In this document: one piece after another, positions 32,035-44,490 of the stretch
How positions within the stretch are numbered: position 1 is the first letter of the stretch
Layout: every line of letters starts with the position of its first letter
The notes under the pieces: generated by a model
What the model was told of the DNA's origin: nothing
Database searches by the model: none
Seen by the model: only the letters and a program-made list of their open reading frames with translations
Translations under genes and position numbers: made by a program
From: Archivesica marissinica
Lineage: Eukaryota > Mollusca > Bivalvia > Venerida > Vesicomyidae
NCBI GenBank assembly: GCA_014843695.1
Contig: CM026390.1
Span: forward strand, 101,684,722 to 101,748,721
Length of the DNA stretch: 64,000 nt
Direction of reading: 5' to 3'

Positions 32035-35000
32035 ATACCATCGAACTATGTGCTCAACATTACTACACTATACCCCATAGCACTCCTGAACCTCGGCATG
32101 TAGCTGTGTGCTCAACATTCCTGCACTATACCCCATAGCACTCATGAACCTCGGCATCGAACTGTGTGCTCAACATTCCTGCACTATACCCCATAGCACT
32201 CCTGAACCTCGGCATCGAACTGTGTGCTCTACATTGCTGCACTATACCCCATAGCACTCCTGAACCTCGGCATGTAGCTGTGTGCTCAACATTACTGCAC
32301 TATACCCCATAGCACTCCTGAACCTCGGCATGTAGCTGTGTGCTCAACATTCCTGCACTATACCCCATAGCACTCCTGAACCTCGGCATCGAACTGTGTG
32401 CTCTACATTACTGCACTATACCCCATAGCATTCCTGAACCTCGGCATGTAGCTGTGTGCTCTACATTACTGCACTATACCCCATAGCACTCCTGAACCTC
32501 GGCATGTAGCTGTGTGCTCAACATTACTGCACTATACCCCATAGCACTCCTGAACCTTGGCATGTAGCTGTGTGCTCAACATTACTGCACTATACCCCAT
32601 AGCACTCCTGAACCTCGGCATGTAGCTGTGTGCTCAACATTACTGCACTATACCCCATAGCACTCCTGAACCTCGGCATGTAGCTGTGTGCTCAACATTA
32701 CTGCACTATACCCCATAGCACTCCTGAACCTCGGCATCAAACTGTGTGCTCAACATTACTACACTACCCCATAGCACTCCTGAACCTCGGCATGTAGCTG
32801 TGTGCTCTACATTACTGCACTATACCCCATAGCACTCCTGAACCTCAGCATGTAGCTGTGTGCTCAACATCACTGCACTATACCCCATAGCGCTCCTGAA
32901 CCTCGGCATGTAGCTGTGTGCTCAACATTACTACACTATACCCCATAGCACTCCTGAACCTTGGCATGTAGCTGTGTGCTCAACATTACTGCACTATACC
33001 CCATAGCACTCCTGAACCTCGGCATGTAGCTGTGTGCTCAACATTACTGCACTATACCCCATAGCACTCCTGAACCTCGGCATGTAGCTGTGTGCTCAAC
33101 ATTACTGCACTATACCCCATAGCACTCCTGAACCTCGGCATGTAGCTGTGTGCTCAACATTACTGCACTATACCCCATAGCACTCCTGAACCTCGGCATG
33201 TAGCTGTGTGCTCAACATTACTGCACTATACCCCATAGCACTCCTGAACCTCGGCATGTAGCTGTGTGCTCAACATTACTGCACTATACCCCATAGCACT
33301 CCTGAACCTCGGCATGTAGCTGTGTGCTCAACATTACTGCACTATACCCCATAGCACTCCTGAACCTCGGCATGTAGCTGTGTGCTCAACATTACTGCAC
33401 TATACCCCATAGCACTCCTGAACCTCGGCATGTAGCTGTGTGCTCAACATTACTGCACTATACCCCATAGCACTCCTGAACCTCGGCATGTAGCTGTGTG
33501 CTCAACATTACTGCACTATACCCCATAGCACTCCTGAACCTCGGCATGTAGCTGTGTGCTCAACATTACTGCACTATACCCCATAGCACTCCTGAACCTC
33601 GGCATGTAGCTGTGTGCTCAACATCACTACACTATACCCCATAGCACTCGTGAACCTCGGCATGTAGCTGTGTGCTCAACATTACTGCACTATACCCCAT
33701 AGCACCCAACCCCAACCCAACAACACATACCCCATAGCACTCCTGAACCTCGGCATGTAGCTGTGTGCTCACATACTGCACTATACCCATAGCACTCCTG
33801 AACCTCAGCATGTAGCTGTGTGCTCAACATCTCCTATACCCCATAGCCTCCTGAACCTCGGCATGTAGCTGTGTGCTCAACATTACTACACTATACCCCA
33901 TAGCACTCCTGAACCTCGGCATGTAGCTGTGTGCTCAACATTACTGCACTATACCCCATAGCACTCCTGAACCTCGGCATGTAGCTGTGTGCTCAACATT
34001 ACTGCACTATACCCCATAGCACTCCTGAACCTTGCATGTAGCTGTGTGCTCAACATTACTACACTACCCCATAGCACTCCTGAACCTCGGCATGTAGCTG
34101 TGTGCTCAACATTACTGCACTATCCCCATAGCACTCCTGAACCTTGGCATGTAGCTGTGTGCTCAACATTACTGCACTATACCCCATAGCACTCCTGAAC
34201 CTTGGCATGTAGCTGTGTGCTCAACATTACTGCACTATACCCCATAGCACTCCTGAACCTCGGCATGTAGCTGTGTGCTCAACATTACTGCACTATACCC
34301 CATAGCACTCCTGAACCTCGGCATGTAGCTGTGTGCTCAACATTACTGCACTATACCCCATAGCACTCCTGAACCTCGGCATGTAGCTGTGTGCTCAACA
34401 TTACTGCACTATACCCCATAGCACTCCTGAACCTCGGCATGTAGCTGTGTGCTCAACATTACTGCACTATACCCCATAGCACTCCTGAACCTCGGCATGT
34501 AGCTGTGTGCTCAACATTACTGCACTATACCCCATAGCACTCCTGAACCTCTGAACCTCGGCATGTAGCGTGTGCTCAACATTAGCACTAACCCCATGCA
34601 CTCCGAACCTGGCATGTAGCTGTGTGCTCAACATTACTGCACTATACCCCATAGCACTCCTGAACCTCGGCATGTAGCTGTGTGCTCAACATTACTGCAC
34701 TATACCCCATAGCACTCCTGAACCTCGGCATGTAGCTGTGTGCTCAACATTACTGCACTATACCCCATAGCACTCCTGAACCTCGGCATGTAGCTGTGTG
34801 CTCAACATTACTGCACTATACCCCATAGCACTCCTGAACCTCGGCATGTAGCTGTGTGCTCAACATTACTGCACTATCCCATAGCACTCCTGAACCTCGG
34901 CATGTAGCTGTGTGCTCAACATTACTGCACTATACCCCATAGCACTCCTGAACTCGGCATGTAGCTGTGTGCTCAACATTACTGCACTATACCCCATAGC

Positions 35001-35238
35001 ACTCCTGAACCTCGGCATGTAGCTGTGTGCTCAACATTACTGCACTATACCCCATAGCACTCCTGAACCTCGGCATGTAGCTGTGTGCTCAACATTACTG
35101 CACTATACCCCATAGCACTCCTGAACCTCGGCATGTAGCTGTGTGCTCAACATTACTGCACTATACCCCATAGCACTCCTGAACCTCGGCATGTAGCTGT
35201 GTGCTCAACATTACTGCACTATACCCCATAGCACTCTT
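32035..35238. repeat. 3.2-kb minisatellite, 58-bp unit, ~55 copies
   Basis: Unit tgtgctcaacattactgcac plus tataccccatagcactcctg and aacctcggcatgtagctg. Early copies vary (catcgaactg, ctctacatt, attcctgc); copies 33000-33600 and 34640-35230 are nearly identical. At 33700-33850 and 34540-34620 the units are broken by irregular deletions and by an inserted cccaaccccaacccaacaac, probably sequence errors. Confidence 0.96.
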
Positions 35239-35722
35239 ATCATTTATACTGGTACACCACAAGAAGGCACGTTAGAGACCTGACTATTAGCGTAGTATTT
35301 GGCTTTAAACTAAGTTGTTATGGGAAACCAAGTGCATTATTTTAAGCTTCAGAATATGTACATGTACGTTATATTTACAAGTCGAATGAAGCCACAATAA
35401 AACTTGAGAGGGGATGTGTTAGAAAACTAACAAATCTGGCTTATTTTAGGTTGATACATGTATATTGATCAATTTGTTTCTGATGTAAAATATTTTTGAA
35501 GAGTTTCACCAAATTGTTGTGTTGATTGTGTTGTTAGTTTTAATAAGTGACATTATTTCCAGGAATGTGCTACAGGCTCCCTTTATTTTCTCATAGTTCA
35601 CATGTTTTGCTAAATATTTCCATAATTTGTTTAGAAATATAATTTCAACGATATTTGTGCTAATTATTTGTAACTAACATCTTGTTTTGTCATGGAGGCA
35701 ATAAATATGTATCTTCAGTGGT
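35239..35722. other. Unique-looking AT-rich sequence between arrays
   Basis: No exon or RNA gene recognised. Short motifs such as tatcttcag at 35711 look like an acceptor but no coding frame follows it. Confidence 0.4.
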
Positions 35723-35724
35723 CG

Positions 35725-37179
35725 AATACAGAATGCACCATGTGCTGGAGGTAGCTAGTATCCCAGATACTGACTAAATGCACAATGTGCTGGAGGTAGC
35801 TAGTATCCCAGATACTGACTAAATGCACCATGTGCTGGAGGTCACTAGTATCCCAGATACTGACTAAATGCACCATGTGCTGGAGGTCACTAGTATCCCA
35901 GATACTGACTAAATGCACCATGTGCTGGAGGTCACTAGTATCCCAGATACTGACTAAATGCACAATGTGCTGGAGGTAGCTAGTATCCCAGATACTGACT
36001 AAATGCACCATGTGCTGGAGGTCACTAGTATCCCAGATACTGACTAAATGCACCATGTGCTGGAGGTCACTAGTATCCCAGATACTGACTAAATGCACCA
36101 TGTGCTGGAGGTCGCTAGTATCCCAGATACTGACTAAATGCACCATGTGCTGGAGGTCGCTAGTATCCCAGATACTGACTAAATGCACCATGTGCTGGAG
36201 GTCTCTAGTATCCCAGATACTGACTAAATGCACCATGTGCTGGAGATAGCTAGTATCCCAGATACTGACTAAATGCACCATGTGCTGGAGGTCTCTAGTA
36301 TCCCAGATACTGACTAAATGCACCATGTGCTGGAGATAGCTAGTATCCCAGATACTGACTAAATGCACCATGTGCTGGAGGTCGCTAGTATCCCAGATAC
36401 TGACTAAATGCACCATGTGCTGGAGGTCGCTAGTATCCCAGATACTGACTAAATGCACATGTGCTGGAGGTCTTAGTATCCCAGATACTGACTAAATGCA
36501 CCATGTGCTGGAGATGCTAGTATCCAGATACTGACTAAATGCACATGTGCTGGAGGTCTCTAGTATCCCAAACAACCACACAAACAAAAAACCAGATACT
36601 GACTAAATGCACCATGTGCTGGAGATAGCTAGTATCCAGATACTGACTAAATGCACCATGTGCTGGAGGTCTCTAGTATCCAGATACTGACTAAATGCAC
36701 CATGTGCTGGAGACATAGTATCCCAGATACTGACTAAATGCACCATGTGCTGGAGGTCTAAACCAACACAAACACCACACACTAGTATCCCAGATACTGA
36801 CTAAATGCACAATGTGCTGGGATAGCTAGTATCCCAGATACTGACTAAATGCACAATGTGCTGGAGATAACTAGTATCCCAGATACTGACTAAATGCACC
36901 ATGTGCTGGAGGTCACTAGTATACCAGATACTGACTAAATGCACCATGTGCTGGAGGTCACTAGTATCCCAGATACTGACTAAATGCACCATGTGCTGGA
37001 GATAGCTAGTATCCCAGATACTGACTAAATGCACCATGTGCTGGAGATAGCTAGTATCCCAGATACTGACTAAATGCACCATGTGCTGGAGATAGCTAGT
37101 ATCCCAGATACTGACTAAATGCACCATGTGCTGGAGATAGCTAGTATCCCAGATACTGACTAAATGCACCATGGGCTGG
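35725..37179. repeat. Minisatellite, 45-bp unit, ~32 copies, truncated by the assembly gap
   Basis: Unit aaatgcaccatgtgctggag plus gtcactagtatcccagatac tgact. Multiple of three, so open frames are incidental. Units at 36460-36790 are degraded by single-base losses and by two foreign A/C-rich inserts (around 36571 and 36762). The array runs straight into the Ns, so its true length is unknown. Confidence 0.96.
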
Positions 37180-38179
37180 NNNNNNNNNNNNNNNNNNNNN
37201 NNNNNNNNNNNNNNNNNNNNNNNNNNNNNNNNNNNNNNNNNNNNNNNNNNNNNNNNNNNNNNNNNNNNNNNNNNNNNNNNNNNNNNNNNNNNNNNNNNNN
37301 NNNNNNNNNNNNNNNNNNNNNNNNNNNNNNNNNNNNNNNNNNNNNNNNNNNNNNNNNNNNNNNNNNNNNNNNNNNNNNNNNNNNNNNNNNNNNNNNNNNN
37401 NNNNNNNNNNNNNNNNNNNNNNNNNNNNNNNNNNNNNNNNNNNNNNNNNNNNNNNNNNNNNNNNNNNNNNNNNNNNNNNNNNNNNNNNNNNNNNNNNNNN
37501 NNNNNNNNNNNNNNNNNNNNNNNNNNNNNNNNNNNNNNNNNNNNNNNNNNNNNNNNNNNNNNNNNNNNNNNNNNNNNNNNNNNNNNNNNNNNNNNNNNNN
37601 NNNNNNNNNNNNNNNNNNNNNNNNNNNNNNNNNNNNNNNNNNNNNNNNNNNNNNNNNNNNNNNNNNNNNNNNNNNNNNNNNNNNNNNNNNNNNNNNNNNN
37701 NNNNNNNNNNNNNNNNNNNNNNNNNNNNNNNNNNNNNNNNNNNNNNNNNNNNNNNNNNNNNNNNNNNNNNNNNNNNNNNNNNNNNNNNNNNNNNNNNNNN
37801 NNNNNNNNNNNNNNNNNNNNNNNNNNNNNNNNNNNNNNNNNNNNNNNNNNNNNNNNNNNNNNNNNNNNNNNNNNNNNNNNNNNNNNNNNNNNNNNNNNNN
37901 NNNNNNNNNNNNNNNNNNNNNNNNNNNNNNNNNNNNNNNNNNNNNNNNNNNNNNNNNNNNNNNNNNNNNNNNNNNNNNNNNNNNNNNNNNNNNNNNNNNN
38001 NNNNNNNNNNNNNNNNNNNNNNNNNNNNNNNNNNNNNNNNNNNNNNNNNNNNNNNNNNNNNNNNNNNNNNNNNNNNNNNNNNNNNNNNNNNNNNNNNNNN
38101 NNNNNNNNNNNNNNNNNNNNNNNNNNNNNNNNNNNNNNNNNNNNNNNNNNNNNNNNNNNNNNNNNNNNNNNNNNNNNNN
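37180..38179. other. Assembly gap of exactly 1,000 N
   Basis: A run of 1,000 N, a conventional placeholder length, between two different tandem arrays (45-bp on the left, 35-bp on the right). The real size and content are unknown. Confidence 0.99.
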
Positions 38180-40470
38180 TTATGTACGTCTCTCATTAAC
38201 AAAGAAAGGAAAGCTTATGTACGTCTCTCATTAACAAAGAAAGGAAAGCTTATGTACGTCTCTCATTAACAAAGAAAGGAAAGCTTATGTACGTCTCTCA
38301 TTAACAAAGAAAGGAAAGCTTATGTACGTCTCTCATTAACAAAGAAAGGAAAGCTTATGTACGTCTCTCATTAACAAAGAAAGGAAAGCTTATGTACGTC
38401 TCTCATTAACAAAGAAAGGAAAGCTTATGTACGTCTCTCATTAACAAAGAAAGGAAAGCTTATGTACGTCTCTCATTAACAAAGAAAGGAAAGCTTATGT
38501 ACGTCTCTCATTAATAAAGAAAGGAAAGCTTATGTACGTCTCTCATTAACAAAGAAAGGAAAGCTTATGTACGTCTCTCATTAACAAAGAAAGGAAAGCT
38601 TATGTACGTCTCTCATTAACAAAGAAAGGAAAGCTTATGTACGTCTCTCATTAACAAAGAAAGGAAAGCTTATGTACGTCTCTCATTAACAAAGAAAGGA
38701 AAGCTTATGTACGTCTCTCATTAATAAAGAAAGGAAAGCTTATGTACGTCTCTCATTAACAAAGAAAGGAAAGCTTATGTACGTCTCTCATTAATAAAGA
38801 AAGGAAAGCTTATGTACGTCTCTCATTAATAAAGAAAGGAAAGCTTATGTACATCTCTCATTAACAAAGAAAGGAAAGCTTATGTACGTCTCTCATTAAT
38901 AAAGAAAGGAAAGCTTATGTACGTCTCTCATTAATAAAGAAAGGAAAGCTTATGTACATCTCTCATTAACAAAGAAAGGAAAGCTTATGTACGTCTCTCA
39001 TTAATAAAGAAAGGAAAGCTTATGTACATCTCTCATTAACAAAGAAAGGAAAGCTTATGTACGTCTCTCATTAATAAAGAAAGGAAAGCTTATGTACATC
39101 TCTCATTAACAAAGAAAGGAAAGCTTATGTACGTCTCTCATTAATAAAGAAAGGAAAGCTTATGTACATCTCTCATTAACAAAGAAAGGAAAGCTTATGT
39201 ACATCTCTCATTAATAAAGAAAGGAAAGCTTATGTACATCTCTCATTAATAAAGAAAGGAAAGCTTATGTACATCTCTCATTAATAAAGAAAGGAAAGCT
39301 TATGTACGTCTCTCATTAATAAAGAAAGGAAAGCTTATGTACATCTCTCATTAATAAAGAAAGGAAAGCTTATGTACATCTCTCATTAATAAAGAAAGGA
39401 AAGCTTATGTACATCTCTCATTAATAAAGAAAGGAAAGCTTATGTACATCTCTCATTAATAAAGAAAGGAAAGCTTATGTACATCTCTCATTAACAAAGA
39501 AAGGAAAGCTTATGTACGTCTCTCATTAACAAAGAAAGGAAAGCTTATGTACATCTCTCATTAATAAAGAAAGGAAAGCTTATGTACATCTCTCATTAAT
39601 AAAGAAAGGAAAGCTTATGTACATCTCTCATTAATAAAGAAAGGAAAGCTTATGTACATCTCTCATTAATAAAGAAAGGAAAGCTTATGTACGTCTCTCA
39701 TTAATAAAGAAAGGAAAGCTTATGTACATCTCTCATTAATAAAGAAAGGAAAGCTTATGTACATCTCTCATTAATAAAGAAAGGAAACCTTATGTACATC
39801 TCTCATTAATAAAGAAAGGAAAGCTTATGTACATCTCTCATTAATAAAGAAAGGAAAGCTTATGTACATCTCTCATTAATAAAGAAAGGAAAGCTTATGT
39901 ACATCTCTCATTAATAAAGAAAGGAAAGCTTATGTACATCTCTCATTAATAAAGAAAGGAAAGCTTATGTACGTCTCTCATTAATAAAGAAAGGAAAGCT
40001 TATGTACATCTCTCATTAATAAAGAAAGGAAAGCTTATGTACATCTCTCATTAATAAAGAAAGGAAAGCTTATGTACATCTCTCATTAATAAAGAAAGGA
40101 AAGCTTATGTACATCTCTCATTAATAAAGAAAGGAAAGCTTATGTACGTCTCTCATTAATAAAGAAAGGAAAGCTTATGTACATCTCTCATTAATAAAGA
40201 AAGGAAAGCTTATGTACATCTCTCATTAATAAAGAAAGGAAAGCTTATGTACATCTCTCATTAATAAAGAAAGGAAAGCTTATGTACATCTCTCATTAAT
40301 AAAGAAAGGAAAGCTTATGTACATCTCTCATTAATAAAGAAAGGAAAGCTTATGTACATCTCTCATTAATAAAGAAAGGAAAGCTTATGTACGTCTCTCA
40401 TTAATAAAGAAAGGAAAGCTTATGTACGTCTCTCATTAATAAAGAAAGGAAAGCTTATGTACATCTCTCA
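38180..40470 (+). repeat. 2.3-kb minisatellite, 35-bp unit, ~65 copies
   Basis: Unit tatgtacgtctctcattaac plus aaagaaaggaaagct. There is a gradient: units next to the gap have acgtctc/ttaac, units from about 39200 on are mostly acatctc/ttaat, with a zone of alternation between. An inverted relative occurs at 43457-43765. Confidence 0.96.
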
Positions 40471-42633
40471 ATATTACATGCCAAGTCCCTCCAGACAACA
40501 CAACATCACATGCCAAGTGACCCTCCAGACAACACAGTATCACATGCCAAGACCCTGCAGACAACGCAATATCACATGCCAAGTCCCTCCAGACAACGAC
40601 AACATCACATTCCAAGTCTCTCCAGACAACGCAATATCACATGCCAAGTGACCCTCCAGACAACACAATATTACATGCCAAGTGACCCTCCAGACAACAC
40701 AACATCACATGCCAAGTGACCCTCCAGACAACACAACATCACATGCCAAGTGACCCTCCAGACAACACAACATCACATGCCAAGTCCCTCCAGACAACAC
40801 AATATCACATGCCAAGTGACCCTCCAGACAATGCAATATCACATGCCAAGTGTCCCTCCAGACAACACAATATCACATGCCAAGTGACCCTCCAGACAAC
40901 ACAATATCACATGCCAAGTGACCCTCCAGACAGCACAACATCACATGCCAAGTCCCTCCAGACAACACAACATCACATGCCAAGTGACCCTCCAGACAAC
41001 ACAGTATCACATGCCAAGTGTCCCTCCAGACAACACAATATCACATGCCAAGTGTCCCTCCAGACAACACAATATCACATGCCAAGTGACCCTCCAGACA
41101 ACGACAACATCACATGCCAAGTGACCCTCCAGAAAACACAATATCACATGCCAAGTGACCCTCCAGACAACACAATATCACATGCCAAGTGACCCTCCAG
41201 ACAACACAATATCACATGCCAAGTGACCCTCCAGACAACACAACATCACATGCCAAGTCCCTCCAGACAACACAATATCACATGCCAAGTCCCTCCAGAC
41301 AACGACAACATCACATGCCAAGTCCCTCCAGACACCAACAATATCACATGCCAAGTCCCTCCAGACACCAACAATATCACATGCCAAGTCCCTCCAGACA
41401 CCAACAATATCACATGCCAAGTCCCTCCAGACAACAACAACATCACATGCCAAGTGAACCTCCAGACACCAACAATATCACATGCCAAGTGAACCTCCAG
41501 ACACCAACAATATCACATGCCAAGTGACCCTCCAGACAACACAATATCACATGCAAAGTGAACCTCCAGACACCAACAATATCACATGCCAAGTGAACCT
41601 CCAGACACCAACAATATCACATGCCAAGTGAACCTCCAGACACCAACAACATCACATGCCAAGTCCCTCCAGACAACGACAACATCACATGCCAAGTGAC
41701 CCTACACACTATCACATGCCAAGTCCCTCCAGACAACACAATATCACATGCCAAGTCCCTCCAGACAACGACAACATCACATGCCACGTGAACCTCCAGA
41801 CACCAACAATATCACATGCCAAGTGAACCTCCAGACACCAACAATATCACATGCCAAGTGAACCTCCAGACACCAACAATATCACATGCCAAGTGAACCT
41901 CCAGACACCAACAACATCACATGCCAAGTCCCTCCAGACAACGACAACATCACATGCCAAGTGACCCTCCAGACACCAACAACATCACATGCCAAGTCCC
42001 TCCAGACAACACAATATCACATGCCAAGACCCTCCAGACAACACAATATCACATGCCAAGTGAACCTCCAGACAACGACAATATCACATGCCAAGTCCCT
42101 CCAGACAACGACAACATCACATGCCAAGTCCCTCCAGACACCAACAATATCACATGCCAAGTCCCTCCAGACAACGACACTATCACATGCCAAGTCACTC
42201 CAGACAACGACAACATCACATGCCAAGTCCCTCCAGACAACGACAACATCACATGCCAAGTCCCTCCAGACACCAACAATATCACATGCCAAGTCCCTCC
42301 AGACAACGACAATATCATATGCCAAGTCACTCCAGACAACGACAACATCACATGCCAAGTCCCTCCAGACACCAACAATATCACATGCCAAGTCCCTCCA
42401 GACAACGACAACATCACATGCCAAGTCCCTCCAGACAACGACAATATCACATGCCAAGTCCCTCCAGACACCAACAATATCACATGCCAAGTCCCTCCAG
42501 ACAACGACAACATCACATGCCAAGTCCCTCCAGACAACGACAATATCACATGCCAAGTCCCTCCAGACAACGACAACATCACATGCCAAGTCCCTCCAGA
42601 CAACGACAACATCACATGCCAAATCCCTCCAGA
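40471..42633 (+). repeat. 2.2-kb minisatellite, 33/34-bp unit, ~65 copies
   Basis: Unit ccctccagacaacgacaaca plus tcacatgccaagt. In the left half a 34-bp form (gtgaccctccagacaacaca) predominates; on the right the 33-bp form, which keeps all frames open on both strands (11-residue periodic peptides, not genes). It begins in the middle of a unit of the 35-bp array, with no spacer. Confidence 0.96.
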
Positions 42634-43456
42634 TGATACCACAATATTAACAGTGATTCAGATGGGATTTTATATAACGAGGTGTGCTGTATCAGTGTAC
42701 TATATTAATTGGACATGTAATAGAACCAAGGATGCTTCTGGAATTGGGGACAGGTTCTATATCTTCCACTATCCTCCAAAAACTAAAATGACTAACACAC
42801 TCCTGGAGTCGTCCCGAAGTTGTGAAAATAATTGAGTAAAAATAAAACAAATAAACATTACATCGAAAATAATGCAAAACTAACATAAACTACAAGAATG
42901 GACTAAATTTGTAATTGATATTAAACATTATTTGCACCTATTTAAACTAAAATGACTAACACACTCCTGGAGTCGTCCAGAAGTTGTGAAAATAATTGCG
43001 TAAAAATAAAACAAATAAACATTACATAAAAAAATTGCAAAACTAATATGAACTACAAGAATGGACTAAACTTGTAATTGATATTAAGCATTATTTGCGC
43101 CTATTTGTCCCGCTACACGCTGACATCAGGATGCTTAAACAATCAGGGGTAACTATAGTAATAACTGACATTATTTATACATGCTTAAATGAATATAGTT
43201 CTGAATCAATGTATATCATTTACCTCATCAAACAAACAACATGTTGCTGTTATGTTGCCTTGAATGGACAAATATAAAATGTGTTTTGTATGGAACAACA
43301 GTATCGAGGTCCTTGGAATTTCCATCGCAGAATATCTTTTCATATTTTCTTATTATTGCTTTTCTACAACTGCGTCCTGCGAAATGGACGAGATTAAATG
43401 TCAACTATGAATATAATTACGTGCATAAATAAATGTACAGCATGCTAAAAATAAAT
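42634..43456. other. Spacer with a SINE-A relic and a two-copy ~167-bp duplication
   Basis: 42655-42820 matches the body of SINE family A with many changes (gattcagatgggattttata, cttccactatcctccaaaaa, ctcctggagtcgtcc). A block beginning ctaaaatgactaacacactc at 42783 recurs at 42949, each followed by gaagttgtgaaaataattg and an aaataaacattacat run. No coding exon seen. Confidence 0.6.
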
Positions 43457-43800
43457 GGTACATAAGCTTTCATCTCTTTGTTAATGAGAGACGTACATAA
43501 GCTTTCCTCTCTTCGTTAATGAGAGACGTACATAAGCTTTCATCTCTTTGTTAATGAGAGACGTACATAAGCTTTCATCTCTTTGTTAATGAGAGACGTA
43601 CATAAGCTTTCATCTCTTTGTTAATGAGAGACGTACATAAGCTTTCATCTCTTTGTTAATGAGAGACGTACATAAGCTTTCATCTCTTTGTTAATGAGAG
43701 ACGTACATAAGCTTTCATCTCTTTGTTAATGAGAGACGTACATAAGCTTTCATCTCTTTGTTAATCTGGGACTTGGCATGTGATATTGTGTTGTCTCTGC
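43457..43800 (-). repeat. Inverted copy of the 35-bp array (~9 units) plus one inverted unit of the 33-bp array
   Basis: Units ataagctttcatctctttgt plus taatgagagacgtac are the reverse complement of the 38180-40470 unit, with catctc where that array has cctttc. At 43766 the array ends and a single reverse-complement unit of the 40471-42633 array follows (gggacttggcatgtgatatt). The junction between the two satellite types is thus present in both orientations about 3 kb apart. Confidence 0.93.
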
Positions 43801-43887
43801 ATTTGTCTATCCGATGTGATCTATTATAGCTGTGCAGAAAATTAACTGAATATGGAGTCCAATAAGGAGGATTAATCACCGTCCCAT

Positions 43888-44490
43888 GATATATATATTA
43901 CATGTGTGATATAGTAAATATTCCACGTCCCACGATATATATATTACATGTGTGATATAGTAAATATTCCACGTCCCACGATATATATATTACATGTGTG
44001 ATATAGTAAATATTCCACGTCCCACGATATATATATTATATGTGTGATATAGTAAATATTCCACGTCTCACGATATATATATTACATGTGTGATATAGTA
44101 AATATTCTACGTCCCACGATATATATATATGCGTGATATAGTAAATATTCCACGTCCCACGATATATATATTACATGTGTGATATAGTAAATATTCCACG
44201 TCCCACGATATATATATTACATGTGTGATATAGTAAATATTCCACGTCCCACGATATATATATATGCGTGATATAGTAAATATTCCACGTCCCACGATAT
44301 ATATATAGGTATGCGTGATATAGTAAATATTCCACGTCCCACGATATATATATTATATGTGTGATATAGTAAATATTCCACGTCCCACGATATATATATT
44401 ACATGCGTGATATAGTAAATATTCCACGTCCCACGATATATATGTTATATGCGTGATATAGTAAATATTCCACGTCCCACGATATATATA
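43888..44490. repeat. Minisatellite, ~46-bp unit, ~13 copies (left part)
   Basis: Unit gatatagtaaatattccacg plus tcccacgatatatatattac atgtgt. The array is interrupted at 44491 by a transposon and resumes for under one unit at 45802-45835. Confidence 0.93.

Noticed and set aside
35711..35730. Acceptor-like tatcttcag starting an exon before the 45-bp array
   Set aside because: The only open frame continues into the minisatellite; no protein similarity.
37141..38234. Open frames of ~350 codons across 37164-38234
   Set aside because: They consist of unknown residues over the N gap.
41921..42835. 304-codon frame with PDNDNITCQVP repeats
   Set aside because: The 33-bp array read in frame; the opposite strand and other frames are open too. 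The C-terminal part outside the array is a SINE relic.
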